Assembly: GCA_050084515.1 (NCBI GenBank)
Contig: CM114274.1
Span: 38,688,001-38,752,000, forward strand
Source: Blasia pusilla
Taxonomy: Eukaryota > Marchantiophyta > Marchantiopsida > Blasiales
DNA length: 64,000 nucleotides
Direction: 5' to 3'
Shown: positions 1 through 16,064 of the stretch, one piece after another
Position numbering within the stretch: the first letter of the stretch is position 1
How the letters are laid out: every line of letters begins with the position of its first letter
Translations under genes and position numbers: made by a program
The notes under the pieces: generated by a model
Seen by the model: only the letters and a program-made list of their open reading frames with translations
Told to the model about the DNA's origin: nothing
Databases searched by the model: none

Positions 1-3000
1 ATTACCTTCATCCAAAAATATTGCTCCAATTCCACTATTGTAAGTGGAATATGCATTATATCCACCCTCGCCCTCTACCCTATAGTGATTGCCATAAGCC
101 TTCATAGACTTGTATGAGAGAACTTTTGCTTGTGGAGGAATTGACAAAGCAAATAGCTCTTCATCCACCTTCCCATCTCTTTCCCTAGCATCTCAAAGGA
201 TAGCTGGTTGAATCCACTCTTCAAAAGAAACTGATGCATTCTCAGCCTCAAATTTTGTGGTAGAAAGAAAGAACATCACCAAGGAATGAGGTGACATGGA
301 AGATGAAACAAACATGTAAGGTTCAGATGATCAAGTTCAAGGTTTCCATACATTGAACTCATTGAATATAGTTGAAATTTACCTGCGCCACATGACCATA
401 CACTCCATATTGTGTAGGACATAGTGGTGTGCCAATATAGTCATTTCTCAAGATAATCTGATTTCACGTCATGCACGTTCCAACTCCTCCCCTAGAACCC
501 CTTCTTCTTCGCCGTCATACCATATTCGTGTCCTCACATCCTCAAATCTTTTCATATACTCAGTCACAAATCCCAATGCCTCATCTTTGATATACCCCTC
601 CGCCATACATTCCTCTGGGCGAGCTTTAGATCTAACATATTTTTTTAGAGTACCCATGTATCTTTCCATTGGATACATCCATTGTCATGCTAAAGGCCCA
701 CATATATCCAATTCTTGGACAACGTGGATAAGAAGATGTGTCATCACATCAAAAAATGATGGTGGAAAATGCATCTCCAATAGGCAAAGGTTAATTTTTG
801 TATCCTTATGTAGTTGTTCATAGCATGTAGGATCATACACTTTACAACACAATAACCTAAATATCTTACTCAAACGCATGATTGATGAGCTAATTGGATC
901 CTTCATTAGCCCAGGAAGGGCAAAGGGAAGGATTTGGTGAATCAACACATGATAATCATGTGACTTCATGGATCTCAATTTCTTTTCAACCATGTGCTTC
1001 TTCAACTCCGCATTATATCCTGTAGGCACTTTTGTGGACTCAATCCTAGCTAGGAAAATGGACATTTCATGAGGTGATAAAACATAATCACATTGAGGTT
1101 TCACTAGCCCTATTGCTTTACTTGGATGGGGTTGTAACCATAAGTGAGGTCAAATTCCTCGAGCCTCCATATCTCTTCTAACCTTCACTGTATCCTTCAT
1201 CCCAAATATAGTTTTAAGTAGATTCTTAGATATATTCTTCTCCACATGCATAACGTCTAGGGTGTGTCGTATCAGAAGATGCTACGTTGAGGTCAAGGAA
1301 AAATATATGCATATTCATGGTTGACAAGAGATAAGTAACTATATCACCTATCACAACAAAAATTTGAAAACAATTAGATGTTTGTTGGATACTTTCTAGC
1401 ATGGCAAATCAAAGAGTATACTTCGCTGCTTTACCCATGTCCTCTTCTATGGATCAGTAGGAGCATCCCCTCGACCACCTCCATCATCCTATATTTTTTT
1501 CTCTTCAGCCCATTCCAGAATTTCATTTGATGTAATCCTTGGAGGTGGTGGTCTAGACTCACTCTCACCATTGAATCGAGGGCCTTAAGGTCGCCCTCTC
1601 CAAACATGGTCTAGTGGAAGATGTCTTCTATGACCGCCAAATATGGGCTTTCCACATTGTTTGGAGAAATCTGAATCCACATACAGTCCACATATAGAAC
1701 ATGCAAGTTTTCCACCATGGCTTTGCCCTGAGATTGTGCCATAGGCTGGATAATCAATTATAGTCTATAAGATCATGGCTCTAAATTTGAACCCATGTGG
1801 TCTTCTCACATCGTGGAATTCAATTCCATTCCACAGCTCTCTAAACTCCTCTATCAAGGGGGCCAAGAAGGTGTTGATATTCTCTCCATTCACACTCTCC
1901 TTACCAGGTATGATAAGAGTCAACATGACAAAAAACTTTCTTGTTTGAAGCCAAGGTGTCAAATTGTAGTTAAGCCAAGGTGGCAAATTGTAGTTAATTG
2001 GCCATGTTGACAATGAGCTTTCCTCATCAGAGTATGGATTAACTCTGTCAACTGCTAAACCAAACCTACAATTTCTACCCTCTATAGCAACCTGGGTACA
2101 AACGACCAATACAATTCCAAGCCTTGCTGTCCCTTGCATGTCTTACCATGCCATCCTTAATTTTGTTCTCAGAAGACCATCTCAGTAACTTTGACAAGGC
2201 CCTACACCTGTACATACGTTGGATCCGCGAGATTACAAGGAAGTGTCTCAATACCTTGTTTGTTACTAAAGACTTCCTGACTTGCTTGAACCTAGCATTC
2301 CCACACTTTGGGCAAATTTCTGCACCTTCCAAGTCCCCTCAAAATAGAACACAACCTTTAGGGCATGCATGGATAGAGTTGTAGCTCATACCAAATTTAC
2401 TAATGAGTTTATTTGCTGCATAGTATGATGGTGGGACAAGATTTTCTGATGGGAATACCATCTTATGTAGGAGTTTCAATATCTCATCAATTACAATATT
2501 AGGGACCCCATGGGTTGTACCAATATTGAAAAGGAGCATAACAAATGCAAGTAAAGAAGTCTTGGCTCCAGGGAAGAGTGGCTTGCATGCTACGGTAAGC
2601 TCATGAAAATCTTATGGAATATTTGGATCATTGGTTTCATTGGGGTTCCCGTTCTCTATCCCACTTTCATCAACAACCATATCCTCATCATGGAGATGAT
2701 CATATTCTCTAAAAAAGCATTCAGCATACGGGGAACATCAATATCAACATCGAAATCAGGATTCTCTGGATGTGAGATTTCAGGTCTAACATAGGATTGC
2801 ATAATGTGCTCACGTTGCTCCTTGTCATTGACCTCTTGTTGTGTGAGCCACTCAACATCTGAAGAGTCCCACTCCTCCCCACTTGTTGGAACTCGACAAA
2901 GATGAGATCGACCATTTTTCCTCAGATGGTCTTCTACTTTTGCTAGTCCCAAGGTAGTTCCGCCCTTGCACTTTGTACAAGGGCATCTTGCCCTCTTCCT

Positions 3001-3117
3001 TCCCAATTTACGAGACCTATCACACTCCCTTTGCCACAACTTATATTCGTGTGCTTGGATTCTATGAGGATGTGTCAAATCCAACCGGACGTGAGCAGTC
3101 CTTTGTGGTGTCATCAC
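1..3117 (-). pseudogene. TNP2-like CACTA transposase, broken (copy A)
   Basis: This would be the DNA-cutting transposase of a CACTA element. Reading on the minus strand: a transposase-associated domain at 3117-2656 (LWQREC, then CPCTKCKGG and VEDHLRKNGRS); core blocks at 2539-2339 and 2332-2075 (CPKCGNARF, KVLRHF); a core block at 2139-1765 (VNPYSDEE, NLPPWLQTRKFFVML, IIPGKESVNGEN); DUF4218-type blocks at 1104-685 (MKSHDYHVLIHQILP) and 678-469 (MYPMERYMGTLKKYVRSKAR); and a DUF4216-type segment from about 250 to the edge (SMKAYGNHYRVEG). The blocks are in different frames, separated by frameshifts, stops and possibly introns. In the DUF4216 segment a TGA at 193-195 appears to replace an arginine codon. 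It is homologous throughout to 37183-40941 but more decayed. Confidence 0.88.
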
Positions 3118-7419
<4,302 letters not shown>

Positions 7420-7735
7420 AATTTTTCTCATTTCTTTTCATCTAAGTGTTGGTATACCTTATTTCTATTTAATTTATGACTTGACACGTTTAGTCATTTT
7501 TTCATTCCTTACACAAGTGAGTCATATAAATTTTCAGTATGACTATACACAAGATTGACTACTCGCTAAGTCATTCCAAATATGACTATACCATATCCTA
7601 AGATTTCTCTATGACATAATCATATTTTTATATGATTAGAACTTTACTATTATATGGTGTGATATGACTTCTATCCGACTTGCAAACATTCTAGTCATAT
7701 GTTTGATTCATGAAGAACCTCAATCATTTCTAGTA
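7420..7735. repeat. Subterminal motif array of CACTA copy A
   Basis: There are many copies of the octamer TATGACTA / TAGTCATA and one-base variants (AGTCATA, TGACTAT) in both orientations. The same motif fills both subterminal regions of copy B. CACTA elements typically carry such short repeats as binding sites for the second, TNPA-type protein; that role is inferred here. Confidence 0.8.
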
Positions 7736-7767
7736 CTAGTCATAAAAACCACTATTTTCTTCTAGTG
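7736..7767 (-). repeat. Terminal inverted repeat of CACTA copy A
   Basis: The reverse complement begins CACTAGAAGAA and continues with a TGGTTTTTATGACTAG block, matching the 32078-32109 and 46363-46395 repeats of copy B. This is the only terminus of this copy in the window. Confidence 0.92.
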
Positions 7768-8759
7768 GCAGTTGAGATCCATCACCTCACCCAAGACATG
7801 CAAAATGCTTCTAATAATAACGGTATTACCGTCACTCCTATGAAGAATCCTATCACATGCTCTTTCTTGTCGGCGTTGGGCTCCAAAAATTATTATGCCT
7901 AATCATCCCTAATCAAGCTAGGAACAACCTCCTTATATTGGTAGGAAGCGGAAAAAAAAATGTTGAAGTGAAAATTCTTGCTCGTGGCATGCAAATTCTA
8001 TTGACCACCATCAACGGATGTCGATCATCATGCCTCACTATTTGTTCTATAGCCTCAATCCAAAAAAAGAATCCATCAACAAATGGGAGGGAAGATCCAC
8101 TCTCACATATGCCCTTCATAACTCCTCGTGTGGCACCAAGTTGTTCTACTATAAGCATAGGTGATGTGCTCATGAATCTACATTGGTCGCATCCTAGAAT
8201 ATAATTAGGCCCATCCATGCACAAACCTGATTTGCGTCATCATTCGTGACCTAGAATCGCCCAAGATTGGTACATTTACCAAAATGTAAGATGGAGAATG
8301 GAACTAATGTTGTAACAAGTGCCACAAGATCCTCTCCATCTCCCAAAATAATCTAGACCAAGTACCAGCTAAACCACCACCTCATCTAGCACTTGACTGA
8401 CCTTGACATAACCAAATCAATGATTCCCATTTGATCCGAGTCTTGTGCCCCTAGCAAGGAAATGTCCCCTGATAAGGAACTCTAATAATCCTGCACAGTT
8501 GACGTAGATAATGAGTCAGGAAAGCAAAGCGCACCTTCACCACATATAAGAGTGAGACACATCTTGCAACCTAATCACACTCCATATAAAAATACTGTTG
8601 CACACACACTCCTACGTGCAACATACCAGCCAATCTAGTGTTGAACTCTCCAAAGAGATCCAACACTTCAAACCCTTCTTTAGGATGCATCACACCATTG
8701 GTGTGGTGTCCAAGGATAACATCGTGGCAGTCCTTGCGACCTCTAGCTCCTCTAACCAA
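7768..8759 (-). pseudogene. C5-cytosine DNA methyltransferase domain in retroelement
   Basis: Enzymes of this family move a methyl group from S-adenosylmethionine to C5 of cytosine. Landmarks on the minus strand: a motif I-like segment near 8670-8600 (VLDLFGEFNTRLAGML, against the usual LFxGIxTGLA); a motif IV-like LCQGQSSAR with the catalytic Cys codon at 8408-8406 (Pro before it changed to Leu), followed by RLFWEMERIL; a motif VI-like VNVPILGDSR at 8279-8268 (usual ENV); a motif VIII-like zone around 8200-8150 (DATNVDS, stop, AHHL, then NNLVPHEEL); and a C-terminal GEVMDLNC at 7791-7768, where CACTA copy A begins. Several stops stand where Arg or Trp is expected. The domain is dead, but motif order and spacing are right. 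The family call comes from motif recognition, not from a search. Confidence 0.75.
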
Positions 8760-9089
8760 TCATGCTTTGGTGCAATGGTCTCACCCCACACTATCTGCAC
8801 GTGCTCATCTACTAAGCATCAAAGCTCCTTACTTGAGCCCAACAAAGATACCTCTCCTCCCCGAAATAATGAAGCTACCATAACACTCCTCTCTATAGGT
8901 ATGTCAATCATGGATGCGTCCTTTGCATGGACATGCCTTCAATCAAATCCTTAAGCTAAGTGATGACGTTACTGAATGTTGCCAGAGTCGCCATCTCTTC
9001 AAGTCGTTGCTCAATCACTCCACTCATGAATCAAACAGATAATGAGCTAAGTCATCTATCATTAGACTGTCATCTTTGTCTATAGGTTG

Positions 9090-9518
9090 CTGACTCCTAC
9101 TATTAATCCACTGAATTCTATCAATTACAATACTTCTCCACCAACCAAGACGTCATAGGACTCAACATTAATCACTATCACATTGGCTCGCACCATAGAA
9201 TATTTGACAAATGTCTTGATCAAATCCTCACTATGATCTCCTCTCTAGTGATAAATTGCGTGAAACTTGCTCCACCCAAGGACTTTTGTATCATGAATGG
9301 CCATGCTCCACGTTCGCCCTCTTCAAGCCCAATCCTATAAAGGCCGCCTTCCTCAACATCAAGGGTTGCACTCCGAAATCCAACAAGATGTGTTGCGGAT
9401 GAAACACTCTTTCTCCTAGACTCACTAAATGGAAGATCTCTCCAAGATTATCCAGTAAGACAACACCTCGAGAAACCATGGCATGCTCTATCGGGGGTCC
9501 AACGAGCATCTCCGCCAT
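9090..9518 (-). pseudogene. Retroelement aspartic-protease-like segment
   Basis: The segment reads HILLDFGVQPLML followed by KAAFIGLGL, where a retroelement protease has an active-site Asp-Ser/Thr-Gly motif; here the middle residue is Phe, so the site is damaged. After a frameshift the minus strand continues with VRANVIVINVESYDVLVGGE (ending near 9128), resembling the second half of such proteases. It lies directly upstream of the methyltransferase domain in the same orientation, as in one polyprotein. Protease is the best fit, not a certainty. Confidence 0.6.
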
Positions 9519-9788
9519 CTTGGCATTCGTAATCTACTATAAATCTGAGGTGGAAATCTACTCTTGTAACTGCTCTATTTGTGCAACCATCCCAATCTCA
9601 TACCCCGTGTTCCTCGACTGTCTAAGAGGAGGAGTGAATGCACTCTTTCCGATGAGTGGTTTATTGAGTTAGTGTAGCCAGGTATTGTTCCACGGAAAAT
9701 AACAATAAAAAGTAGAATGATTAAACATAAGTTCCAAGTTTTCTTCAGTGGTCGGGTGCATAGTTGAGAACTGCATAAGTAAGCAGGG

Positions 9789-10219
9789 TGTCATGTGCAT
9801 ACACATTGCCACACAACCCACATCCCTGGTCACATCTGCACACCACACAACACCGATCTTCCCCAATATACGGGTTAATCCACACGTAAAATCAAGAGTA
9901 GTAAAAATGGGTCACCCGGCCTAAAATTCCACTCATGAATCTACATCGGCATACCAAACCACATCCACCATCTACTATGAGGGAATTCAAATGCTAGCAC
10001 CCTAACTCCTCCACACCCACACACGTCTATGCAAGAGAGGCACTCCTAAGGCTCAACATGAGAAACATGGCTTGAGAAAGCCATCTCTCTCACTCTTATA
10101 CCGTTGGAAGGGCTAAACCTCACCCGACATCTCGGAACAAAGTTACACCCAAACAACCCGTTGACTCTCTATGTCGTCAACACGATAGAACTCTACCTAC
10201 GTCAAACTAAGATATGACA
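9789..10219. repeat. LTR (internally deleted), family 1
   Basis: It begins TGTCATGTGCATACAC and ends GATATGACA, the TG...CA form of LTR ends. It is clearly homologous to 13495-14112 and 46730-47346 but lacks about 190 bp of their middle, including the hairpin. The TATA-like TATATA of the other copies is disrupted (TTATACC). Flanking tetranucleotides AGGG and AGAG differ at one base, so a target duplication is possible but not exact. Confidence 0.8.
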
Positions 10220-11063
10220 AGAGAGTGTTGCACATCCACAATGTCCAATGATACTAAACTCAGAGCATTCGATATGAGCACTCGAATTATGAATGAGAAT
10301 AGCTTTTTTAGGCCTCTCTACTCTTAGAAATCCACAAAGTTATTTGAAACTTCATATTCAAGCATAACTTTAGGAACTTTTTCTAGGAGTTTGAAATCAC
10401 GTCAAATTCTCCATCTTTATTTCAAATGACCACAACAAATTCCTATTGTCACTCTTTCCTTTGATATATGACTATCAAATTTTATTCCAGTGGATCATCT
10501 TAATGCAAGCGCAAGTGTCAATGAATTTCTTTCAATAACCGTGGTTAAAAGGCATAGGCGATATAGCTTTAATCTCTGCAGGTTCAAATGGCAAAGTAAT
10601 TTTTCAAGTTAAGAAAGAATTTCAAACACTGTAGATTATTTTCCAAGTGCAACATCATGAATGGAGCTACATATAGGACAAGATAAGTCCCAATACTTCA
10701 TGTGATCCATATCAACAACACAAAGAACTTGGAAATGCTCCAAAACACTAAATAGTCCAAGTGGTGATTCATATTTATTTATTTATATTTATACTTATAT
10801 ATAAATAAAATAAACTCTAGGAAGTCATGAATAGCAATGTCATATTAGTCACTCAAGATTTGTAGTTGTGGATTTTGGTCAAATCAATAGATAACTACTA
10901 TAGCACACTTTCAAATTATTAACTTAGACGTTCAACGTCCACACAATCCACCACAAGGAACCCACTACCACTTGATGTCAATGTGACTCAAGCACCTGGG
11001 CAGACGCGAGTTCGTATTCATGTCTATGATGCAATTATTTCTCAACTCCATGATGTACAAGAT
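10220..11063. other. No gene recognised
   Basis: AT-rich intergenic or old transposon DNA. There is an AT-only patch near 10770-10810. I see no coding or RNA feature. Confidence 0.5.
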
Positions 11064-11852
11064 GTCGTGCGCATACACATCGCTATACAACATACATCAC
11101 GGTCAGTGAATACACACACAAACACGCACGATCTCATACTAACTCATGGCATCCAAACAACAAGACAAGAAGTACCAAAATATCTCCAATGAAATAAGAT
11201 CCAATTTCTCTCACAACACCATAGTTCTCACATGTGTGCACTCTCACATGTTCCTCTCAATATCAAACCAAACCCACTCTCCTTATGAGAGGTTTGGGTT
11301 ACACACACAAGGCAAGCAAGATCATAGCTCCGCCGCCTCATGCTAAGGCGTTCAACAAAGAGAGAATGAGCTCTCAAGCTCTCTCTCCTTGAGGTATACC
11401 CCTTCCCTCTCCCAAGCTCTCTCCATGGTAACTTATGCTCCCAAGTCACCTCCTTGGCTCTTGACCTAATGTAGGAGGTTTAGGGTCACTTCAAAAAATA
11501 GAAAGTCGATCATATACTCAAAATGATACTTACTTAAAATAGAAAGTTTCTCAATATGACTCCAAATGAGCCGAAATGAAGGGAAAACCTGCTCTTTAAG
11601 ATTTCCCCGAGACCTCAGAAGGTCATCCTTGACCTACTGAGCTTGACCTCTACTACTCACAAAAGCGCTCTACTAGATCTCACCGATCTATCCTAAAAGA
11701 CGTGATAATTATCGTGCATATACACATCACTACACAACATACAACGATGTATATTGTGTAGCAAACCAAACATACACACAAACACGCACGATCCCATGCT
11801 AACTCATAGCATCCAAACAACGAGACAAGAAGTATCAAACTATCTCCAATCG
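11064..11852. repeat. Pair of LTR-like direct repeats (11064-11192, 11712-11852)
   Basis: Both start with a sequence close to the LTR family 1 start (CATACACATC, CTA, ACAACATAC) and then share a block reading ACACACAAACACGCACGATC followed by a near-identical stretch ending TATCTCCAAT. They lie about 650 bp apart in the same orientation. They may be two LTR fragments of a related family with a remnant between. No clean TG...CA boundary or target duplication was found. Confidence 0.5.
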
Positions 11853-13049
11853 GCCCCCTAGCTGGTGGTTAGGTCCGTCTAACTCCAGATAGCCATCTAT
11901 CCCTACCTACCATGATATACATCTCTCAGACGCTAAGAGCAAGAAGGTCGGGTGGTCATGTGGCCCCATCGTTTGTCGCCTTCTTGTCATCCATATCATA
12001 GACACAAGTCGGAATGTAGAACTACCTACTCTATGTACATCTAAGACACATCCATCGTCCCTGAGGAATCCTAGTGAGAAATGGCGTCAAACATGCCATA
12101 TGCCATCCTCTCGAACACCCATCACAGACTAGCATAGTGGCTGCACCACGGGCAGAGTCTTTGCTATCCTATCTTCGCCATCCTATCTTCGCGCGAAGAC
12201 TCTTATCCTCTGTCACCGCATAGAGTCTTTACTCTCTTCAGCTTTCTTCCAAACATTTTCTATATTTTTACTCCTATTCTTATCGCACCTTTTCGCTCTA
12301 TGAAGACTCTCTGACTTCTTCTTTACAAAGAAGCTTTTCCTCAGTCTTCGTTGACAGTCTTTTACACTATTCTTGCTGCAATCTTTCTTGTTGAAGTATC
12401 CGCACTTCCTCTTCTAACTTCTATTCCTTCTTTTATACACTTCTCACTCTTCCAAGATAGTCCTTAATCTTTTAACATCTCTTGTCCTCTCATCAGAGTC
12501 TGTCAATTATTCCTTCCACACAATTTCAGTAAAGTAAGACTCTTTACTTCCAGTAGTAAGTCGTTAGTCTTCACTTCATAAAGGCTTGACTATAATTCAG
12601 TACAAAAACATTGAAATTTCAAAATTCTCCCAAGAATGGGCTATCACATATCCCCTCACTCAAATGTGAGATGTCTCGGCAATCACCTTTTTTAGTTCTA
12701 CTCCACTTCCGCTATATCCCTAAGGACTCTTATCATCTAGTAACTTTACAATTTCAATATCAAGAGGGGGTTGGCCAAGTATGGTCAAAGTTTTGTTAAC
12801 AATATTAGGTGTGTTGTTCCTCATTTTCTCCCTTCAATTTTCCACTAACTCCAAAGAACCTAAAACTTCATTCTGCACTCTTATCTCCAAAGGTACAAAA
12901 GGTGGTATGGCGGGCTCTTGCAAACACAGTGGTTCTGCTACTTTAGGCAATGCAATTGTTTGCAACTGTCTTTTTCCAGTACTGGTCAACATAGACCAGC
13001 TCTTTAGTGATCTGCGTTTCAAAATTTTTGAATCACCTCTGTAATTAAA
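11853..13049. other. Unassigned retroelement-type DNA
   Basis: Pyrimidine-rich on the plus strand, with many CTT/TCT runs at 12160-12560. A minus-strand open stretch at 12834-13022 lies next to the coiled-coil remnant and may be its continuation. No domain is recognised. Confidence 0.4.
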
Positions 13050-13494
13050 TCTTAGGCTTTATCTGGTTCCTCTCGTACTTCCGCCCTAAGTTTCTACTTT
13101 GCTTCTAGCACTGCAATCTTGGTTGTGACTTGGCTCCACTGAGATATCAAATTTGTGTTGGTGTGTTGTTGTTCCATGATCATCTTCCCCTTCTTCGTGC
13201 TCTCCATCATCATACTATGAAGACTAGCCTAGAGAAGATCAATTCGCTCTTGCATTTTCTTCACGTGCACCAAAGATTTTTGTAATTGCACGAAGAGCTG
13301 ATCAGCCCCATGCTTAATATCCGCCGCGAAGCTTTCCCACTATCGGGCATTACGAGCTTCATATCTCGCTTCTACTAGCTTTTCTTCTACTCGACTAAGA
13401 GAATTTTTTAGGTTTCCAATTTCAATTTCTTGCGCTCGACTCTAGCGCTTCATCAACTCATTAATCATTTGTTGCATCTGAACATGATGTAGGT
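13050..13494 (-). pseudogene. Gag-like coiled-coil remnant
   Basis: The minus strand reads a long heptad-like helix with five in-frame stops: MQQMINELMKR, stop, SRAQEIEIGNLKNSLSRVEE, then EARNAR, stop, WESFAADIKHGADQLFVQ, then MQERIDLL, stop, ASLHSMMMES, and EAK, stop, KLRAEVREEP. Four stops are TAG where Gln (CAG) fits the helix, and one is TAA. The segment is otherwise in one frame for about 145 codons. It could be a gag or another structural protein of the retroelement whose integrase lies at 15422-16064; on the minus strand it is downstream of that integrase, so it may be a separate open frame or a second element. Confidence 0.55.
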
Positions 13495-14112
13495 TGTCAT
13501 GCACATACATATCGCTACACAACATACATCACTGGTCACATCTATACCACACAACATTGATCTTCCTCACACACGGGTCGATCCATACATGTATAAAAAT
13601 CAACTCATACATATATATGGAGATCACACAACAAAACTAAAGATTAGTAAAAACGGCACACCCGGCCTAAAACTCCACTCCTCAATCTACATTGGCATAT
13701 TGAGCCTCATCCACCCTGTGCTATCAAGGAATCCGGATGCTAGCACCCTAGTCCTATCTCACACACATTCAAGAGAGGTGCTCCAACGGCCCAACATGAG
13801 AAAGATGGCTTAGGAAAGCCACCTTCCTCTCTTATATAGGGTTGGGAAGAGCCAAAAGGCTCTTCCCCTACAAATAGCCCTCCCCTTGGTTACTTGTGCG
13901 CAGAGGTTACTAGGGGCGGGTGACCTTGTCAACAAGTCATCCGGCTGTGAAAGATCTCAACATGAAAGTTGCCAAAAACGACGTTCTTGACACAATGGAC
14001 CTATCCTCATCCTCATCCGACACAGTGGGACAAAGTTACACTTAAGATAGTCCGCTAGCTTCTACGCACTATCCACGATAGATCTTGGGCTATCGGCTAC
14101 CCAGATGTGACA
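13495..14112. repeat. Solo LTR, family 1, with AGGT duplication
   Basis: A 618 bp unit from TGTCATGCACATAC to CAGATGTGACA. It is flanked by AGGT on both sides (13491-13494 and 14113-14116), a 4 bp target duplication, which marks it as a solo LTR inserted into older retroelement DNA. It is nearly the same length as the copy at 46730-47346 (617 bp). Confidence 0.85.
13833..13838 (+). promoter_or_regulatory. TATA-like box in LTR
   Basis: TATATA is followed 5 bases later by a perfect 10 bp hairpin (13844-13853 with 13858-13867, loop AAAA). The same pair is present in the 46730 copy (TATATA at 47068-47073). A core promoter with a transcribed hairpin is plausible if the LTR reads on the plus strand; the orientation is not proven. 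Confidence 0.4.
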
Positions 14113-15421
14113 AGGTTCCTTAGAACTCCTATGTACTCTTCATGGTCGGAAAAATTCCCGATCTTATTTAGTTCTTCCATAAGTAGTCCCGCAATTTCCA
14201 GAAATGAAGTCAAATGTCGTAAGGTGGTGTGCAAGGCTGCACAACCAAACTGTCTTGCAAATCGGAGGAACAATTGCCGGTCCTATTGCTTCAGCCGCGG
14301 GAACGTCTGCTGGCTCTTCCAAATCTTGACGCACTTCCATCCGGACCCTCTTAGGTCTTGGTATCTCAGGCGTTTGTGAGGGTGGACGAGACAAAGATCC
14401 TTCCATCGGCCTCTACCTTGTTCAAGGCACACTTTGAGGTGTTGTCGATGATGTAACTGTTGCGCCTTGCCTAGTACCCGAAGTAGACAGTTCATTTGGC
14501 CTCGATCTGCAAAGTGGAGGAGGTGTGACCTACTATGTAGACTCATCGAGGGTTATCTCCCCGACCTGTGAATACAAACGAATTAAGAAAGGGTGTCAAA
14601 GTTGTTATTAAATCCAGTACATGGGCATGGACAAGTGCGGCAAAATCTACTCCTTGCTCTTTGGGATGCAGATGCATGTTCCAAAGAGTATAACACTATT
14701 TGACAAGCTTATTACTCATATAATATGTTCTACTTGGATTGAACAAGACCTGGTGAATCCTACAAAATTGTGCAAACAAGGGAGGGCTCAACATCTACGG
14801 CTTGTAATCGTTCCGTCCTATTCGATCCTCTGTAACAAAACCAAGTTCTTCTAATTCTTTTGGGAACCTCATATGCGCCACAAATCCATAGACCAAGAAG
14901 CTGATTGCGCCCGATACTTGTATCCCATCTTTCCCAAATCAACCACCCTGGAACTCGAATGGAGCTCTGTGAGTAATGCCATCGATGATTGAGACCAATC
15001 TGCCCCAAAGAACTGCCACAACGACCGCTCCTTGACGACATTCTCTCAAAATCTCTAATGATGAATACACTCCTCACTTTATTGATTTTCTTGAATTCTT
15101 ACGATACTTGTGCAACATTTTCTTTGGTCGGCTCTTGAGGTTCCTTGGGCTTCTTCATGTGAAATGAGATAAATTGTAACTTAAGTGCCTAATGGCGCTA
15201 AATGTAAGAGCTTCTTGATGCTCCTGCGAAGACCAGACTACAAAGACCATCGCAAAGAGTTCTATCCATGATCTTTTACTAGTCAAGTCCTCAGCCCTTC
15301 TCTTACCCCTCCCTTCGGATATGTGATATCTTAGTACATCCATGCCATTCACTCTTTTTGAAAATGCTTCTCCACTTAAGGTTCCTAATTGTAAAGATCC
15401 ATTTTTAAAAACGTCCTGGAC
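14113..15421 (-). other. Retroelement internal DNA downstream of integrase
   Basis: Continues the minus-strand Ty3-type remnant. Open pieces occur at 15077-14760 and 14406-14164; the latter is Pro/Arg-rich (MEGSLSRPPSQTPEIPRPKR). They are consistent with a polyprotein tail but have no recognised domain. Confidence 0.45.
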
Positions 15422-16064
15422 TCAGTAAGATCCCATCCAAATTAACTTTAGCTTCCCTGGAAATTTCATGTGACAATTGTCATAGAGCAACACCAAATCT
15501 CCTCCTTGTATTGATTGTGATCTTAGGTTCTTATCATAACGTTGCTTTCTTTCGAGTTGAACAATCCTCATATGGCCTAGAGCAAGATGTCTTGCCTCCT
15601 CCACTGCCATCAAGTCCTCGTTCCTCCTTCCAGTGACTGCCGATTCTTTCTCATTTCTTTCTTCTTCTAAAACTCAGTAGGTGGGTACATCCCATTTCAA
15701 TTGGAACGAGGGATTGAATGTCATAGGTCAGATAGAATGGTGTGTACATGGTAGTGATTTTCTCTGCTGTGCGATAGGCCCAAAGTGCCGCAAGAATCTT
15801 AATGTCCCAATAATATGCATAGCTAACCATCAGTCGATTCAAGATCCTACAAATCAGCCCATTGGACTTCTCTGTTAATCCATTGGCCTTTGGATTGTAC
15901 AGGGTTTTCTTGTGGTGCTTGATTAGGAATGGGAATTTGAGTTCCAATTCTTCTCTCCTTCCTCTACACACCGAGCTGAAATTGAGAGTGTCGCCAACCT
16001 CATTTCCTGGGTCCGCGCCGCGATTGCTCTCATTATCCTCTCCACCTTCCTGAAGAGAACCCAC
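15422..16064 (-). pseudogene. Ty3-type integrase fragment
   Basis: Integrase joins retroelement DNA to the chromosome. Two minus-strand pieces in different frames are visible. The piece at 16064-15651 has the end of the catalytic core (YNPKANGLTEKSNG, with the Glu of the D,D,E triad; then YWDIKILAALWAYRTAEKIT). The piece at 15613-15422 has the C-terminal part (GDLVLLYDNCHMKFPGKL) typical of Ty3 integrases. The N-terminal zinc-binding part and the first Asp are missing: upstream of about 15990 the sequence no longer resembles integrase, so the 5' side is truncated or rearranged. Confidence 0.82.

Larger units (their letters stand above)
7768..9788 (-). mobile_element. Decayed retroelement with protease and DNA methyltransferase
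   Basis: A minus-strand polyprotein remnant cut at its downstream end by CACTA copy A and bounded upstream by an LTR (9789-10219). The order is aspartic-protease-like region (9518 to about 9100), an unassigned linker (about 8954-8760), then a C5-cytosine methyltransferase domain (8759-7768). Reverse transcriptase would be expected beyond copy A, outside the window. All parts carry multiple stops and frameshifts. Assignment to a Ty3-like class is an inference from the protease and the neighbouring LTR family, because no RT is visible here. Confidence 0.65.

Noticed and set aside
12781-13044. Plus-strand frame with hydrophobic start, like a secreted protein
   Set aside because: It lies opposite the minus-strand coiled-coil and retroelement remnant, lacks family resemblance and is most likely a shadow.
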